From Candidatus Wolfebacteria bacterium (GTDB lineage Bacteria; Patescibacteriota; Minisyncoccia; Phycocordibacterales; EsbW-18): DNA of 38,258 nt. This document shows positions 8,419 through 16,394 of the stretch, piece by piece; position 1 is the stretch's first letter, and the number at the start of each line of letters is the position of its first letter. Under the pieces are notes generated by a model. That model saw nothing but the letters and a program-made list of their open reading frames with translations. It did no database searches and was not told the DNA's origin. The translations under genes were made by a program, and so were the position numbers. The stretch is from positions 1 to 38,258 of the forward strand of contig JAKEFG010000016.1 of assembly GCA_022616195.1 (NCBI GenBank). The letters are read 5' to 3'.

Positions 8419-8770
8419 AGACAAACTCAATTACTGCCATCGGACTTGCGTCACTCTTGCGAACCGGAAGCTTGGTAATCCGCGTATAGCCTCCGGGGCG
8501 TTTTGCATACTGTGGCGCAATGGTCTCCACAAGCTTCTTGGTCGCCTTCGGTGCGCCGCCGAGGCGTGCTGACACCAACCGGCGCGTTGCAACAGAGTCC
8601 GACTTTGCTTTGGTAACAAGCTTTTCCACGAACGGGCGTAGTTCTTTTGCTTTTGCCTCGGTCGTCTGAATCCTGCCATGCAGCACCAGCGAGCGCGCAA
8701 GACCCTCTAGAAGCGCCGTGCGCTGTTTTCGTACCCGCCCGAATTTTCTGTTGTGGTTGTGGTGCCGCAT
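8417..8770 (-). CDS. rplQ: 50S ribosomal protein L17
   Basis: 117 residues with the L17 signature MRHHNHNRKFGRVRKQRTAL and LARSLVLHGRIQTTEAKAKE, ending in a short beta strand (PMAVIEFV). In most bacteria rplQ directly follows rpoA. Here the two are 1.5 kb apart because of the IS30-type element and a small orphan gene. Confidence 0.96.
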   Translation of the reverse strand: MRHHNHNRKFGRVRKQRTALLEGLARSLVLHGRIQTTEAKAKELRPFVEKLVTKAKSDSVATRRLVSARLGGAPKATKKLVETIAPQYAKRPGGYTRITKLPVRKSDASPMAVIEFV

Positions 8771-8774
8771 GAAC

Positions 8775-8802
8775 CAGCTACTAGCTATTAGGCGTTAGGC
8801 TC
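8775..8802. repeat. CTAG/TTAGGC-type short repeats upstream of rplQ
   Basis: An AT/GC-balanced stretch of repeated TAG- and TTAGGC-like words. Similar text (TAGGCGCTAGGC and its complement) occurs upstream of rpsM at 12921-12993. It is possibly a dispersed intergenic repeat. Confidence 0.4.
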
Positions 8803-8872
8803 TAGCCAAAAACAAAATAAAATGCCCCGAGGCGTTTATACTATAGCGTAAATAATGAGATTTTACAAATAC

Positions 8873-8918
8873 TTGACAAGGCTACAGCACTATGATAAAT
8901 TCTCTTTTAGAAAGGAGG
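8873..8918 (+). promoter_or_regulatory. Promoter and ribosome binding site cut off from their gene by the IS30-type element
   Basis: TTGACA (8873-8878), a 17-bp spacer and TAAATT (8896-8901), then AAAGGAGG (8911-8918). No start codon follows before the insertion begins at 8935. The matching open reading frame resumes at 9952, beyond the element. The promoter architecture equals that of the other orphan small genes. Confidence 0.6.
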
Positions 8919-8932
8919 CCTAAATTCCACCC

Positions 8933-9896
8933 CTAAAAAGGACACCCGCTTCTAAATACTCCACCCAGCTTAGCAACTTCATACGCACTTCGAAACCCGA
9001 GTACCGTTCGTGGTTTGTTGTTAATGATATCCGCGATCCGGTCGAGCATCTCCTGCGAGATCGCCGACAGGTCGGTTCCCTTCGGGAGGTACCGCCGTAT
9101 CATCTTGTTCACGTTCTCCACCGACCCCTTCTGCCAACTGCTGTACGGGTCGCAGAAGAAGGTGGGGATCCCCAAACGCTCGTGGTATCGGTTCTCGATC
9201 CCGTTGTCGAAGGTGACGGATCGTGCCTCAAACGTTTGGAGCGTCTGCTTGAGCACCCCGACATGCTCCTCGGGCTTGAGTGACGTGAGCTTGCGGATCG
9301 CCACCACGCGGCTCTTGCGTTCCACGAGTACCGAGACCGCACCGGAGCCTTGCCGCCCCGAGACGACGGTATCGCACGCAAGGTGTCCATACCTGCTCCT
9401 GTTGGTTGCGCCCAGGGGACGCCCCGCAATGGAGGTGCGGTTGGGGATCATCACGCGCCCGATCTTTGGTCTGCGTCGCTTCACCCGATACCGACCGCTG
9501 TACAAGAAGTGGCAGTATGGCTGCCCGCGGGAACTCCGGAGCCACCGGTATATGGAGTTCTTTGAGACGGACACCCCGATATCACGCTCCATGCGCGCGG
9601 CGATCTCTCTTGGATTCCAGTGCATCTTGAGCTTTTCGATGACGTATGCCCGTATCCCCCGGGACCGCTTCGATCGTCTGCCATCGGTATCGTCGGTGGG
9701 AAGCTCGTACCGTTGCCTTGTGGTGCGCTTTCTCCGGCACGTATACTCCGTTCACCCGGTTGCGCCTCAGCTCTGCCGATATGGTATTCGGACTTCTCCC
9801 CATGGCTCTCGCGACCTCTCGCACTCCGCACTCGCGATCGCGGAGTATTCTGATCTCGCTCCGCTCCGCCTTGCTCAACTTCTTCGCCTTTTTCAT
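8933..9896 (-). pseudogene. IS30-family transposase, frameshifted
   Basis: Two overlapping frames make up one transposase. The N-terminal part (9896 downward) has the IS30 helix-turn-helix (MKKAKKLSKAERSEIRIL, VARAMGRSPNTISAELRRN). The C-terminal part (to 8933) has the DDE core: HLACDTVVSGRQG, VTFDNGIENRYHERLG and YSSWQKGSVENVNKMIRR, including the final glutamate. The frame changes near 9713-9722, at AHHKA in the first frame and RQRYELPT in the second. A single-base indel or a programmed shift would explain it. The TAG stop is completed by bases just outside the left inverted repeat. All three acidic catalytic residues appear to be present. Confidence 0.8.
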
Positions 9897-9926
9897 ATGA
9901 CACCTAGGTTACCGGGTGTCCTTTTT
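8935..9926. mobile_element. IS30-family insertion sequence (about 992 bp)
   Basis: Perfect 14-bp terminal inverted repeats AAAAAGGACACCCG (8935-8948) and CGGGTGTCCTTTTT (9913-9926) flank an IS30-type transposase on the minus strand. No clear target duplication was seen. The element sits between a promoter with Shine-Dalgarno and the start of a small plus-strand gene, and thereby also between rpoA and rplQ. Confidence 0.85.
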
Positions 9927-9951
9927 CATTTGGGAATTTGTCAGGGGGCGT

Positions 9952-10191
9952 ATGAACCGCGAGATTGAGGTCTTCATCGGGTTGCCACCAAGCGCCACCA
10001 GGAAGAACACGGATGTGAGGGCTTTGATGCTGGCTCTCTCCGCCGCCGTCAGGAAGGCACTTGAGGGCAGTATCAAAGACAATCGTGGTACACTCTTTCC
10101 GAGAAAAGAGGAGGGAACGTTCATCAACGCCCTCGGAAACACTGTCATTGCGATTAACATCGATTCGGTTCCCCCGCGTTTCCGACGGTAG
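9952..10191 (+). CDS. Small orphan protein, separated from its promoter by an IS
   Basis: 79 residues of no recognised family: MNREIEVFIGLPPSATRKN at the start, a helix (RALMLALSAAVRKALEG), a later beta segment (NTVIAINIDSVPP) and a basic end. GGGGGCG lies just before the ATG. The original promoter and AAAGGAGG site seem to be at 8873-8918, on the other side of the IS30-type element, so expression is probably disrupted. A strong terminator follows (10220-10245), which supports a former monocistronic unit. Confidence 0.55.
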   Translation: MNREIEVFIGLPPSATRKNTDVRALMLALSAAVRKALEGSIKDNRGTLFPRKEEGTFINALGNTVIAINIDSVPPRFRR

Positions 10192-10219
10192 GTGTTCACT
10201 CCACCTCGCTCCCCGCCCG

Positions 10220-10245
10220 CGCCCGCTGAAGCGGGCGTTCGTTTT
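10220..10245 (+). terminator. Terminator of the 9952 gene
   Basis: CGCCCGC-tgaa-GCGGGCG stem-loop followed by TTCGTTTT. Confidence 0.75.
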
Positions 10246-10268
10246 GCTGGCGTCTAGAGCCCAGGATA

Positions 10269-10337
10269 CCCCAGTGAGATAGGCAAGGATACCATCTCAC
10301 GGGGTCCTTAAATAATCACTCTTGTGATTATTTAAGG
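10269..10337. repeat. Two strong hairpins at the end of rpoA
   Basis: CCCC(a)GTGAGAT-(13 nt)-ATCTCAC-GGGG (10269-10304) and a perfect 14-bp stem CCTTAAATAATCAC-tctt-GTGATTATTTAAGG (10306-10337). The second includes the rpoA stop codon. Neither has a U-tract on the minus strand, so they more likely stabilise or process the rpoA transcript 3' end. Confidence 0.65.
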
Positions 10338-11311
10338 ATAATGCCGTAGTTACCGAGAATCCGTTTGATTTCCTGGAGACCTTTGTCACCGAGCCCCTCA
10401 AGCGAAAGGAGGTCATCTTCTTTCTTACGCACGAGACCACCTACTGTTCGGATGTTGGCGTTGACAAGCGCGTTCTCGGTGCGGGTGGAGAGACCAAGCG
10501 ACTCAATGCGTGTCTTCAGGAACTCTTTGCGGTCTTCCGCCTGCTCCTCTGCAATTGCCTCGCTTTCAGCTTTGTGCTCATCCAGACCTTCTTTAAGCGT
10601 CTCTGCTCCCTCACTCTCTTCATCTTTGAACTCAACAACCGCTTTGAGCTGACGAATCATGGTTGTAATGGAGTGTTCAAGCACCTCGCGAGGTGTGACC
10701 GTCCCGTCGGTCTCAATAAAGAGCTTGAGACGGTTAAAATCAGTACGGTCGCCAACACGCATACTCTCCACTTCATAGTTTGCACGGCGGACCGGCGTAA
10801 ATGCCGCATCAAGTGTAATGGTTCCCGCTTCCACCTTTTCCTTCTGGAGCATCTCCTTGGGCATGTACCCGAGACCTTTTTCAACAGTCATCTCAATGTC
10901 CAGCGTGACTTTGCCGGTAATTGTCACAACCGGCTGCTCGGGATTGAGAATTTCCGCCTGGCTTGGTGCCTCGATATCCTTGGCAATGACATCCTTGGGA
11001 CCGGTAACCTTGAGCGAGAGCGTCTGTGGCTCATCACCATGAAGCTTTATGCGGATCTGTTTCAAGTTCAAAATAATGCCGATAACATCCTCGCGGACAC
11101 CTTCAAGCGTGGAAAATTCGTGATTTGCGCCCGCGATTTTTACCGACGTTATTGCCGCTCCCGGGAGCGACGAGAGAATGATGCGTCGGAGCGAATTGCC
11201 GAGCGTGTGCCCATAGCCCGGGTAGAGTCCGTCAATCTGGTATACCCCCAAGAACCCTTCCTCGGAGACAACCCCTGGTTTTGACGGAAGTTGAATAGTG
11301 TAGTCAGCCAT
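10328..11311 (-). CDS. rpoA: DNA-directed RNA polymerase subunit alpha
   Basis: 327 residues. The alpha N-terminal domain shows GHTLGNSLRRIILSSLPGAA and DVIGIILNLKQIRIKLHG. A charged linker (about 225-270) precedes the C-terminal domain with LGLSTRTENALVNANIRTVG and LSLEGLGDKGLQEIKRIL. It forms the assembly platform of RNA polymerase and contacts upstream promoter DNA. It follows rpsD by 38 bp, the standard alpha-operon order. Confidence 0.98.
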   Translation of the reverse strand: MADYTIQLPSKPGVVSEEGFLGVYQIDGLYPGYGHTLGNSLRRIILSSLPGAAITSVKIAGANHEFSTLEGVREDVIGIILNLKQIRIKLHGDEPQTLSLKVTGPKDVIAKDIEAPSQAEILNPEQPVVTITGKVTLDIEMTVEKGLGYMPKEMLQKEKVEAGTITLDAAFTPVRRANYEVESMRVGDRTDFNRLKLFIETDGTVTPREVLEHSITTMIRQLKAVVEFKDEESEGAETLKEGLDEHKAESEAIAEEQAEDRKEFLKTRIESLGLSTRTENALVNANIRTVGGLVRKKEDDLLSLEGLGDKGLQEIKRILGNYGIILK

Positions 11312-11349
11312 ACCTGTTGGAAATACTGTGCTAATTACAAACCTGTTAA

Positions 11350-11973
11350 TTATCTGCTGTAAAACTCAAGAACCAGCGCGAGGTCAAACGGCACGATCAT
11401 TGCATCAAATAACGGCGCTGCGGTTATCTCCCCCTCATGCTTTTTGTGATCATATGTGAGCCACATCGGTGTGATATGTTTTTCCATGTCCTCGCGTCTG
11501 ATATCAAAAAACGGCTTCGCGCGGCTTCCTTCACGCACCGCGATACGATCCTTAACGACAACCCGGTGAGACGGCACGAGAATCCGTTTGCCGTTCACGG
11601 TAATATGACCATGGGACACCAGCTGTCTCGCGGCGGCACGTGTCGGTGCCAATCCGGCACGGTACGTAACATTATCTAGACGCGACTCAAGAATTTCATA
11701 GAGGCGTTTCGTGGTATCTACGCCCCGTACTGCAATCGCCTCTCTGACATAGTTTCTAAATTGTCGCTCACCAATGCCATACGTAAAACGCACTTTCTGC
11801 TTCTCCATGAGTTGGAGGTTGTATTCGCTCATGCTGCGCCGGCGGCGGGCTGTGGGGGCTCTCTGTTTGCGCGCTTCCGCAAGCATAAACTTGTCCGTCT
11901 GACACTTCTCATACACAGCCGGCCCAAGACGGCGCCCTACTTTGAATTTTGCTCGTTTACGTACAGTGGTCAT
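11350..11973 (-). CDS. rpsD: 30S ribosomal protein S4
   Basis: 207 residues with the S4 helical N-domain (YNLQLMEKQKVRFTYGIGER) and the S4 RNA-binding fold (LDNVTYRAGLAPTRAAARQL, VSHGHITVNGKRILVPSHRV). The N-terminal zinc cysteines of some S4 proteins are absent. S4 nucleates assembly of the 30S 5' domain. Confidence 0.97.
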   Translation of the reverse strand: MTTVRKRAKFKVGRRLGPAVYEKCQTDKFMLAEARKQRAPTARRRRSMSEYNLQLMEKQKVRFTYGIGERQFRNYVREAIAVRGVDTTKRLYEILESRLDNVTYRAGLAPTRAAARQLVSHGHITVNGKRILVPSHRVVVKDRIAVREGSRAKPFFDIRREDMEKHITPMWLTYDHKKHEGEITAAPLFDAMIVPFDLALVLEFYSR

Positions 11974-11982
11974 AAGCTTATG

Positions 11983-12420
11983 TTATACACGGCGTGGTTT
12001 GGGCGGTTGCGGACCATTGAATGGTACCGGCGTGCGATCCTCTATGGTTGAAATGACCGCTCCCGAACGCGCTAAAAATGCTCGTATCGCGGATTCCCTA
12101 CCCGAGCCAACGCCCCGCACCACGACACGTATCTCCTTAAGTCCCAAAGCCTTTGCCTTTTCACCCAAGAGCTCACCCATTTGTGCCGCAGCAAAAGGTG
12201 TTCCCTTTTTCGCACCCTTGAATCCCAGACTGCCGCTTGAGGACCACGCGACGGCCCCACCATCCGGCTCAGTGAGAATTACCTTGGTGTTGTTGTACGT
12301 CGCCTGGACGTGAAGTACACCGTGCTCAAGCTTACGGCGCGATAGACGACCCGTACCCCTGCCCGCTGTTACGCCTTCTTTGGCTTCACCCCCCTTTTTT
12401 ACGACACGTTTCTTTCCCAT
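11983..12420 (-). CDS. rpsK: 30S ribosomal protein S11
   Basis: 145 residues. A basic Gly/Lys-rich N-terminal extension precedes the S11 core (HVQATYNNTKVILTEPDGG, SSSGSLGFKGAKKGTPFAAA, VRGVGSGRESAIRAF) and the end PFNGPQPPKPRRV. It lines the platform of the small subunit. A 120-bp gap holding an imperfect inverted repeat separates it from rpsM. Confidence 0.97.
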   Translation of the reverse strand: MGKKRVVKKGGEAKEGVTAGRGTGRLSRRKLEHGVLHVQATYNNTKVILTEPDGGAVAWSSSGSLGFKGAKKGTPFAAAQMGELLGEKAKALGLKEIRVVVRGVGSGRESAIRAFLARSGAVISTIEDRTPVPFNGPQPPKPRRV

Positions 12421-12435
12421 ACGCTTACGCTTTCA

Positions 12436-12541
12436 CAACACTAATTACAAATTGACACAAATGACACCAATACAAAACAACTTCTGAATGACTTTTGTTT
12501 CATTTGTGACATTCGCATGCATTTGTAATTGGTGTCGCATA
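12436..12541. repeat. Imperfect inverted repeat between rpsM and rpsK
   Basis: AATTACAAAT...ACACAAATGA near 12445 is mirrored by TCATTTGTGACA...ATTTGTAATT near 12510-12530. Together they form a long, imperfect AT-rich stem in the rpsM-rpsK intergenic mRNA. Its function is unknown. Confidence 0.5.
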
Positions 12542-12919
12542 TTAGGTTTTCTCAACCTTACGCTTACCAGAACCCATAGTCTTACGCGCGCCACGGAGCG
12601 TGCGTGCGTTCGTCTTTGTTCGCTGACCGCGCGACGGCAGATTCCGTGAGTGTCGCATGCCACGATATGACTTCGTATCTTTCAAGCGCTTGATGTTGCC
12701 ACTCACCCGCCGCTTGAGGTCACCCTCAATTACCTGTGATTCAATAAGTTCGCGAATCTTATTTTCCTCACCCGTGGAAAGTTCTGGAGGCTTCTTGCCC
12801 GCGTCGACACCAGCGTCGATTAGAATACGCATGGCACGTGAACGCCCAATACCAAAAATTGTCGTCAGGCCTATTTCAAGACGTCTATTGTCGGGAATTG
12901 CTATACCTGCAACACGCAT
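12542..12919 (-). CDS. rpsM: 30S ribosomal protein S13
   Basis: 125 residues. S13 signature: MRVAGIAIPDNRRLEIGLTT, IFGIGRSRAMRIL, then SYRGMRHSRNLPSRGQRTKT and a basic tail. S13 forms head-to-large-subunit bridges and contacts P-site tRNA. It follows rpmJ, as in the standard order. Confidence 0.97.
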   Translation of the reverse strand: MRVAGIAIPDNRRLEIGLTTIFGIGRSRAMRILIDAGVDAGKKPPELSTGEENKIRELIESQVIEGDLKRRVSGNIKRLKDTKSYRGMRHSRNLPSRGQRTKTNARTLRGARKTMGSGKRKVEKT

Positions 12920-12920
12920 A

Positions 12921-12993
12921 GTTTCTAGCTTTTAGCGGCTAGGCGCTAGGCATTAGTTTTGCTAACGCCTAAGGCCTAACGGCTAGCGTCCAA
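12921..12993. repeat. TAGGC/CTAAC-type short inverted and direct repeats upstream of rpsM
   Basis: Repeated words such as CTAGGCGCTAGGC and CTAACGCCTAAGGCCTAAC lie between rpmJ and rpsM. Similar words occur at 8775-8802 upstream of rplQ. Confidence 0.45.
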
Positions 12994-12994
12994 C

Positions 12995-13108
12995 TTACCC
13001 CTGTCGCTGATTGTGCCGAGGATTGTCACAAACAACCCGAATGCGGCCTTTACGCCGCACCATTTTACACTTCGCACACATTCTGCGTACCGATGCTTTT
13101 ACCTTCAT
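12995..13108 (-). CDS. rpmJ: 50S ribosomal protein L36
   Basis: 37 residues: [20 protein letters not shown], then [17 protein letters not shown]. The zinc ligands C11, C14, C27 and H32 are all present, and the length equals the family norm. The ATG directly abuts one arm of a 12-bp inverted repeat that spans the leader (13109-13223). Confidence 0.97.
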   Translation of the reverse strand: MKVKASVRRMCAKCKMVRRKGRIRVVCDNPRHNQRQG

Positions 13109-13223
13109 CCCGATAGTGTTAGATCGCAGATGTGCGACCACGCTTAGTCCGACTAACGATTATTGCTTCACTTTTCACACGCGACGCGCTTAAAAACATT
13201 CACCCGAGTGAAACACTATCGGG
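13109..13223 (-). repeat. Structured leader or MITE-like element in front of rpmJ
   Basis: Perfect 12-bp terminal inverted repeats CCCGATAGTGTT (13109-13120) and AACACTATCGGG (13212-13223). Smaller hairpins lie inside (TTAGTC/GACTAA; TCGCA/TGCGA). In mRNA the 3' arm ends immediately before the rpmJ ATG, so it would leave no accessible Shine-Dalgarno. It could be a MITE-like insertion or a regulatory leader. Confidence 0.6.
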
Positions 13224-13233
13224 ATTCACGCCC

Positions 13234-13467
13234 TTACAACCGCCTCGTGATACGCGCTTTGCCGCCGTATGAATCAAGCACGACCAGCACCCGGTCGCCT
13301 ACAAGGACACGAATACGATGAAGGCGCATCTTTCCTGCGAGGTATGCAAGAACCTCCTCACCCCCATCATGTAGTTGCACCTTAAAGAGTGTGTTGGGCA
13401 ATGCCTCAATCACGACTCCCTCTAACTCCGTGTCTTGCGAAGGACCTTGTGCTCCTGCTGTATCCAT
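13234..13467 (-). CDS. infA: Translation initiation factor IF-1
   Basis: 77 residues from the ATG at 13467. The S1/OB fold is clear: ELEGVVIEALPNTLFKVQL, VLAYLAGKMRLHRIRVLVGD, VVLDSYGGKARITRR. The length fits IF-1 (about 72). IF-1 blocks the A site during initiation. It heads the infA-rpmJ-rpsM-rpsK-rpsD-rpoA operon. Confidence 0.96.
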   Translation of the reverse strand: MDTAGAQGPSQDTELEGVVIEALPNTLFKVQLHDGGEEVLAYLAGKMRLHRIRVLVGDRVLVVLDSYGGKARITRRL

Positions 13468-13501
13468 TCGACAACGTTTTTGCGTATTGTGAAGCGCTGC
13501 T

Positions 13502-13531
13502 ATTCTAGCAAACCCCCCTACCACCTGTCAA
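13502..13531 (-). promoter_or_regulatory. Promoter of the infA/alpha operon
   Basis: TTGACA (13531-13526), an 18-bp spacer and TAGAAT (13507-13502) preceded by TGC (extended -10) on the minus strand. It gives a leader of about 30 nt before infA. Confidence 0.7.
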
Positions 13532-13584
13532 TCCCTACCGTATGTGAAAAAGTAAGTGTGGGTTCTGTATCAATAATCCTCGTC

Positions 13585-14952
13585 TTATACGGGGTCCTCA
13601 GCGTCCTGGAGCATCTCTTCAACCGTGATGCGCTTCGTGTTTTCGGGAAATGAACGCTTCCAGAGAGGACGCAGGTGGATTTCAGCCCGTTCAATGGCGG
13701 GGTATCCTGACAACACAGTATCTACAGCATCTTTCTCTTTACCTGCCAAATCTTCCTTTAGACGCTCACCGTCAAATGTCCAGATTACTGTTCCCGAACC
13801 CCCGAGTGTGAAGTTGACAGTACCCAATGCGGCCGGTGCAAGCGTCTCTTTATCAACGAGAGCAAACTCCAAATCAGTAAGGTTCATAAAACGCACCGGC
13901 TCGTCTGCATAACGAGCGATGGTGTTTCGAGCAATATAACCTGCAAGCTCGGCTTGATCAAACATAATGCCATAGAGCATGCCGCGCTCAATGACATTCA
14001 CCTCGTCTGTACGCTCCGTATTTGCATTTGGTTCGCTCGTAAACTCTATGAACACACCATCTATATAGAGAATGCCTCCCTCGGGAATCTGTGACTGTAC
14101 CTGCGCGGCGAGCGAGTCACCAAGCGAGCTGCGGATTGCCGCTCGTGCCGTCTCTTCATCGGCTTCCGAAACCGTCCTCTGTATTCCTGAAAACCCTCCT
14201 GTCATCGGCGTCTTGGAGCGTGCAAAAAACTTGAAATATCGCGGGTCATCTTGCTCCTTAAATGCAGGAATCGTAAAGTCGGTGTTGCCGATGTTGTACT
14301 GCGTTCCCGATGTATCGGCAAAAACTGTTGCGTCAACACTTCCGGGAACAACCTCTCCGGCATTATTGGTGAATCGTCCGGGAACCTCAACGGATTTATC
14401 AAGTCGATAAATGAGCCCTTCTGGCGTCTCAAACCGTGTGTTCTTAATGAGACGTTCGGAACTTTCACCGAAGTTGTTGAAAATAGTGATGATGCCAGAT
14501 GCTTTGGTGTCCACCTGTTCTTCTCCAGTCGCCCGTACTGTTTGCGAGCCAGTGTCAGTAAATGTAACTACTTGGAAACCAAGTTGTCCCGGCTCGGGGT
14601 CTGCGAATGCTTGGAATTGTCCGCTCACCGTAACCGATTCCTGTTGGGGCATCACAGCAAGTGTCGCGCCAGCAAATGCGGATGAGAGAATCAAAATAAC
14701 CACTACCAATGCGATAACAATGCCTGCCCCCCACAGCCAGAGTCGCCGCGCGCGTCCTTCGGCACGGAAACGCGGGGGCGGGGACGGCAGCATCGAGTTT
14801 TCTTGTACCGCCTCCGGTTGATCCTCTGCAACTGATTCTTCCCGCGTGGTGGGCGTCTCACGCGAAGCTGTGCGCTTGGCGCGCTCAATGGGAATGCGCC
14901 GAATGGTGCGTTTTTCCGGTGGAATCATGTCGTTCATCATTGTTCGTGGCAT
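13585..14952 (-). CDS. Single-pass membrane protein with a baseplate J/gp47-like region
   Basis: 455 residues. A basic, proline-rich cytoplasmic N-terminus (about 1-68) precedes a membrane helix (WLWGAGIVIALVVVILILSS) and a large outer domain. The domain contains KASGIITIFNNFGESSERLI, TRFETPEGLIYRLDKSVEVP, YNIGNTDFTIPAFK and TPMTGGFSGIQRTVSEADEE. These resemble the baseplate J-like proteins common in Patescibacteria. Its role is unknown; a part in an envelope-spanning machine is possible. It is next to a PilM/FtsA-like gene on the same strand. A TATACT lies 8 nt before the ATG. Confidence 0.75.
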   Translation of the reverse strand: MPRTMMNDMIPPEKRTIRRIPIERAKRTASRETPTTREESVAEDQPEAVQENSMLPSPPPRFRAEGRARRLWLWGAGIVIALVVVILILSSAFAGATLAVMPQQESVTVSGQFQAFADPEPGQLGFQVVTFTDTGSQTVRATGEEQVDTKASGIITIFNNFGESSERLIKNTRFETPEGLIYRLDKSVEVPGRFTNNAGEVVPGSVDATVFADTSGTQYNIGNTDFTIPAFKEQDDPRYFKFFARSKTPMTGGFSGIQRTVSEADEETARAAIRSSLGDSLAAQVQSQIPEGGILYIDGVFIEFTSEPNANTERTDEVNVIERGMLYGIMFDQAELAGYIARNTIARYADEPVRFMNLTDLEFALVDKETLAPAALGTVNFTLGGSGTVIWTFDGERLKEDLAGKEKDAVDTVLSGYPAIERAEIHLRPLWKRSFPENTKRITVEEMLQDAEDPV

Positions 14953-14960
14953 ATACTGTT

Positions 14961-14966
14961 AGTATA
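14961..14966 (-). promoter_or_regulatory. -10 box, leaderless start
   Basis: TATACT on the minus strand, 8 nt before the ATG at 14952. Confidence 0.4.
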
Positions 14967-14991
14967 CCTTCCTACCGAGACCCTGCAACAG

Positions 14992-16260
14992 TCAGCGCCG
15001 GGATAGTTCTTTTTGGCGTTCCGGGGTTGTCACAACATGTGGCAATGTCACGTGCATCATACTGCTCTGATAGAGCGCCGCAAGCGCAAGAAACGGGTCC
15101 GTGACAACGCCTTCGCGAAAGGTAACAAACGGCTGCAGAAGGGTGCCATTGATAGAAGTTACCTGCATTGGACGATGTGTCCGCGTATAGCGAGCCCATG
15201 CCTCATCTTCAATAAACGAGGTGAAAAGCGGTCCTGCCCAGTCACTTGTTGTCAAGAAGACATTACCGGGAATTTGTGCGTGGCTATCAAATCGTGCAAG
15301 CGCTTCTCCGAGCTGTGTGAGCCATGTCGTTTTGACCTCGGTCAGTACTCGTTCAAGCTTAGGTTCAATGTCAGTGCTCACCGTCTTTGACTCCCGTAGC
15401 GCGAGGAGGGTGCGTGCTTCCCCAGACGATGTGTGAAGTGTGCGGTTGAGCCCGCGCAGTACGTAGCGAGATCCATGAGGGAATGAGACTGTTTCCAAAA
15501 GCGCACCGCCGTGGGCAAGTGCCACATCGGTCACCTCACCGCTCACGTCAATAGAAAGAAAGTCTCTTGATGCCCCAATGTAGTTGGTGATGCCGCTCCA
15601 TGCAATAAGTGCAAATGAGTGGTGCTTTATTGTTCTTGCATGAAATACGCGAAACACCGTGTCTTCAATACGCTCACGCAGCACACGGGCAATGACACTC
15701 ACGGTGAGCGTAAACTGTGCTGAAGTCGCCCGCTTGCTGTACGGATTAGAAACAGTATACCCGTTGAGTTTGATATCCGTGACCGCCTTTTCAAGCATAT
15801 CTATATGCTCACCCATGCCGCTCTCGTAGTGTTCGCCCCCCTCGCGAGCAATTTCTTCCTCTTGCTTATGAACGGCACGTTCCACAACCTCTTTTGAAAG
15901 AATAAAAGGTTTCTCGTCATGCATATCGATAATGCGGGTCTGTGAGAGATACCACGGGGATGCATACGAACAAAGAATCTGATCCATGCGTCGGTGTACT
16001 CCTTTAGAAAATGTCAGATGGGCAAGTCCATCCTTCTCGATGTCATGGGCGACGGCATCAAGCGTAGAAAGCATTGAGGCAACAAATCGGTCAAAATTGA
16101 ACTCGTCCTGAAATACCATATACCGCCGCGTGTTGTAAACCACGTGCGGTTTTTCGTTCGGACGGATAAGGGTGAGCGCGGCACCAACAGATGCACTGCC
16201 GATATCAAAGACAACCGCAATGGTGACCTTTTGATGTTTTCTGCGAGAAAAGAAACCCAT
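14992..16260 (-). CDS. PilM/FtsA-like actin-fold ATPase
   Basis: 422 residues from the ATG at 16260 (MGFFSRRKHQ). The N-terminal VVFDIGSASVGAALTLI is a phosphate-1 loop of the actin/FtsA/PilM fold, and FLSIDVSGEVTDVALAHGG is a phosphate-2-like motif. The length and the position next to a bitopic membrane protein fit a PilM-like cytoplasmic partner of a pilus or other envelope complex. An alternative start is two codons upstream. A TATACT 8 nt before the chosen ATG supports it. Confidence 0.7.
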   Translation of the reverse strand: MGFFSRRKHQKVTIAVVFDIGSASVGAALTLIRPNEKPHVVYNTRRYMVFQDEFNFDRFVASMLSTLDAVAHDIEKDGLAHLTFSKGVHRRMDQILCSYASPWYLSQTRIIDMHDEKPFILSKEVVERAVHKQEEEIAREGGEHYESGMGEHIDMLEKAVTDIKLNGYTVSNPYSKRATSAQFTLTVSVIARVLRERIEDTVFRVFHARTIKHHSFALIAWSGITNYIGASRDFLSIDVSGEVTDVALAHGGALLETVSFPHGSRYVLRGLNRTLHTSSGEARTLLALRESKTVSTDIEPKLERVLTEVKTTWLTQLGEALARFDSHAQIPGNVFLTTSDWAGPLFTSFIEDEAWARYTRTHRPMQVTSINGTLLQPFVTFREGVVTDPFLALAALYQSSMMHVTLPHVVTTPERQKELSRR

Positions 16261-16268
16261 ACACAAAC

Positions 16269-16274
16269 AGTATA
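16269..16274 (-). promoter_or_regulatory. -10 box, leaderless start
   Basis: TATACT on the minus strand, 8 nt before the ATG at 16260. Confidence 0.4.
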
Positions 16275-16287
16275 TAACACCTCTCCA

Positions 16288-16392
16288 CTACTCCAATGCT
16301 GCTTTTATCATCCGAGTACCAGCGGGTGACGCTTCTTCTCTGAGAATTGTAAAGTGGCCAAGCTCTATCGTGATAAGTTGTTTCTGTGTCAT
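16288..16392 (-). CDS. 34-residue mini-protein resembling the AlaRS C-terminal end
   Basis: The peptide MTQKQLITIELGHFTILREE continues ASPAGTRMIKAALE. Its last 25 residues align closely with the last residues of AlaRS in this window (ELGNFKILKEEASSAGVRRI and KATLE). It therefore looks like a duplicated and diverged alaS 3' end with a new start codon. It lies 2 nt after the stop of the 47-residue mini-ORF downstream of alaS. No Shine-Dalgarno is evident. It may be a real mini-protein or a remnant. Confidence 0.45.
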   Translation of the reverse strand: MTQKQLITIELGHFTILREEASPAGTRMIKAALE

Positions 16393-16394
16393 GA

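Noticed and set aside
8930-9930. Target-site duplication of the IS30-type element
   Set aside because: The flanks (CCCCT and CATTT) show no convincing direct repeat.
9015-9968. Plus-strand ORF of 317 codons across the IS30-type element
   Set aside because: It is antisense to the transposase and covers an inverted repeat. It has no family features.
10574-11284. Plus-strand ORF of 236 codons within rpoA
   Set aside because: It is antisense shadow coding within a clear rpoA gene.
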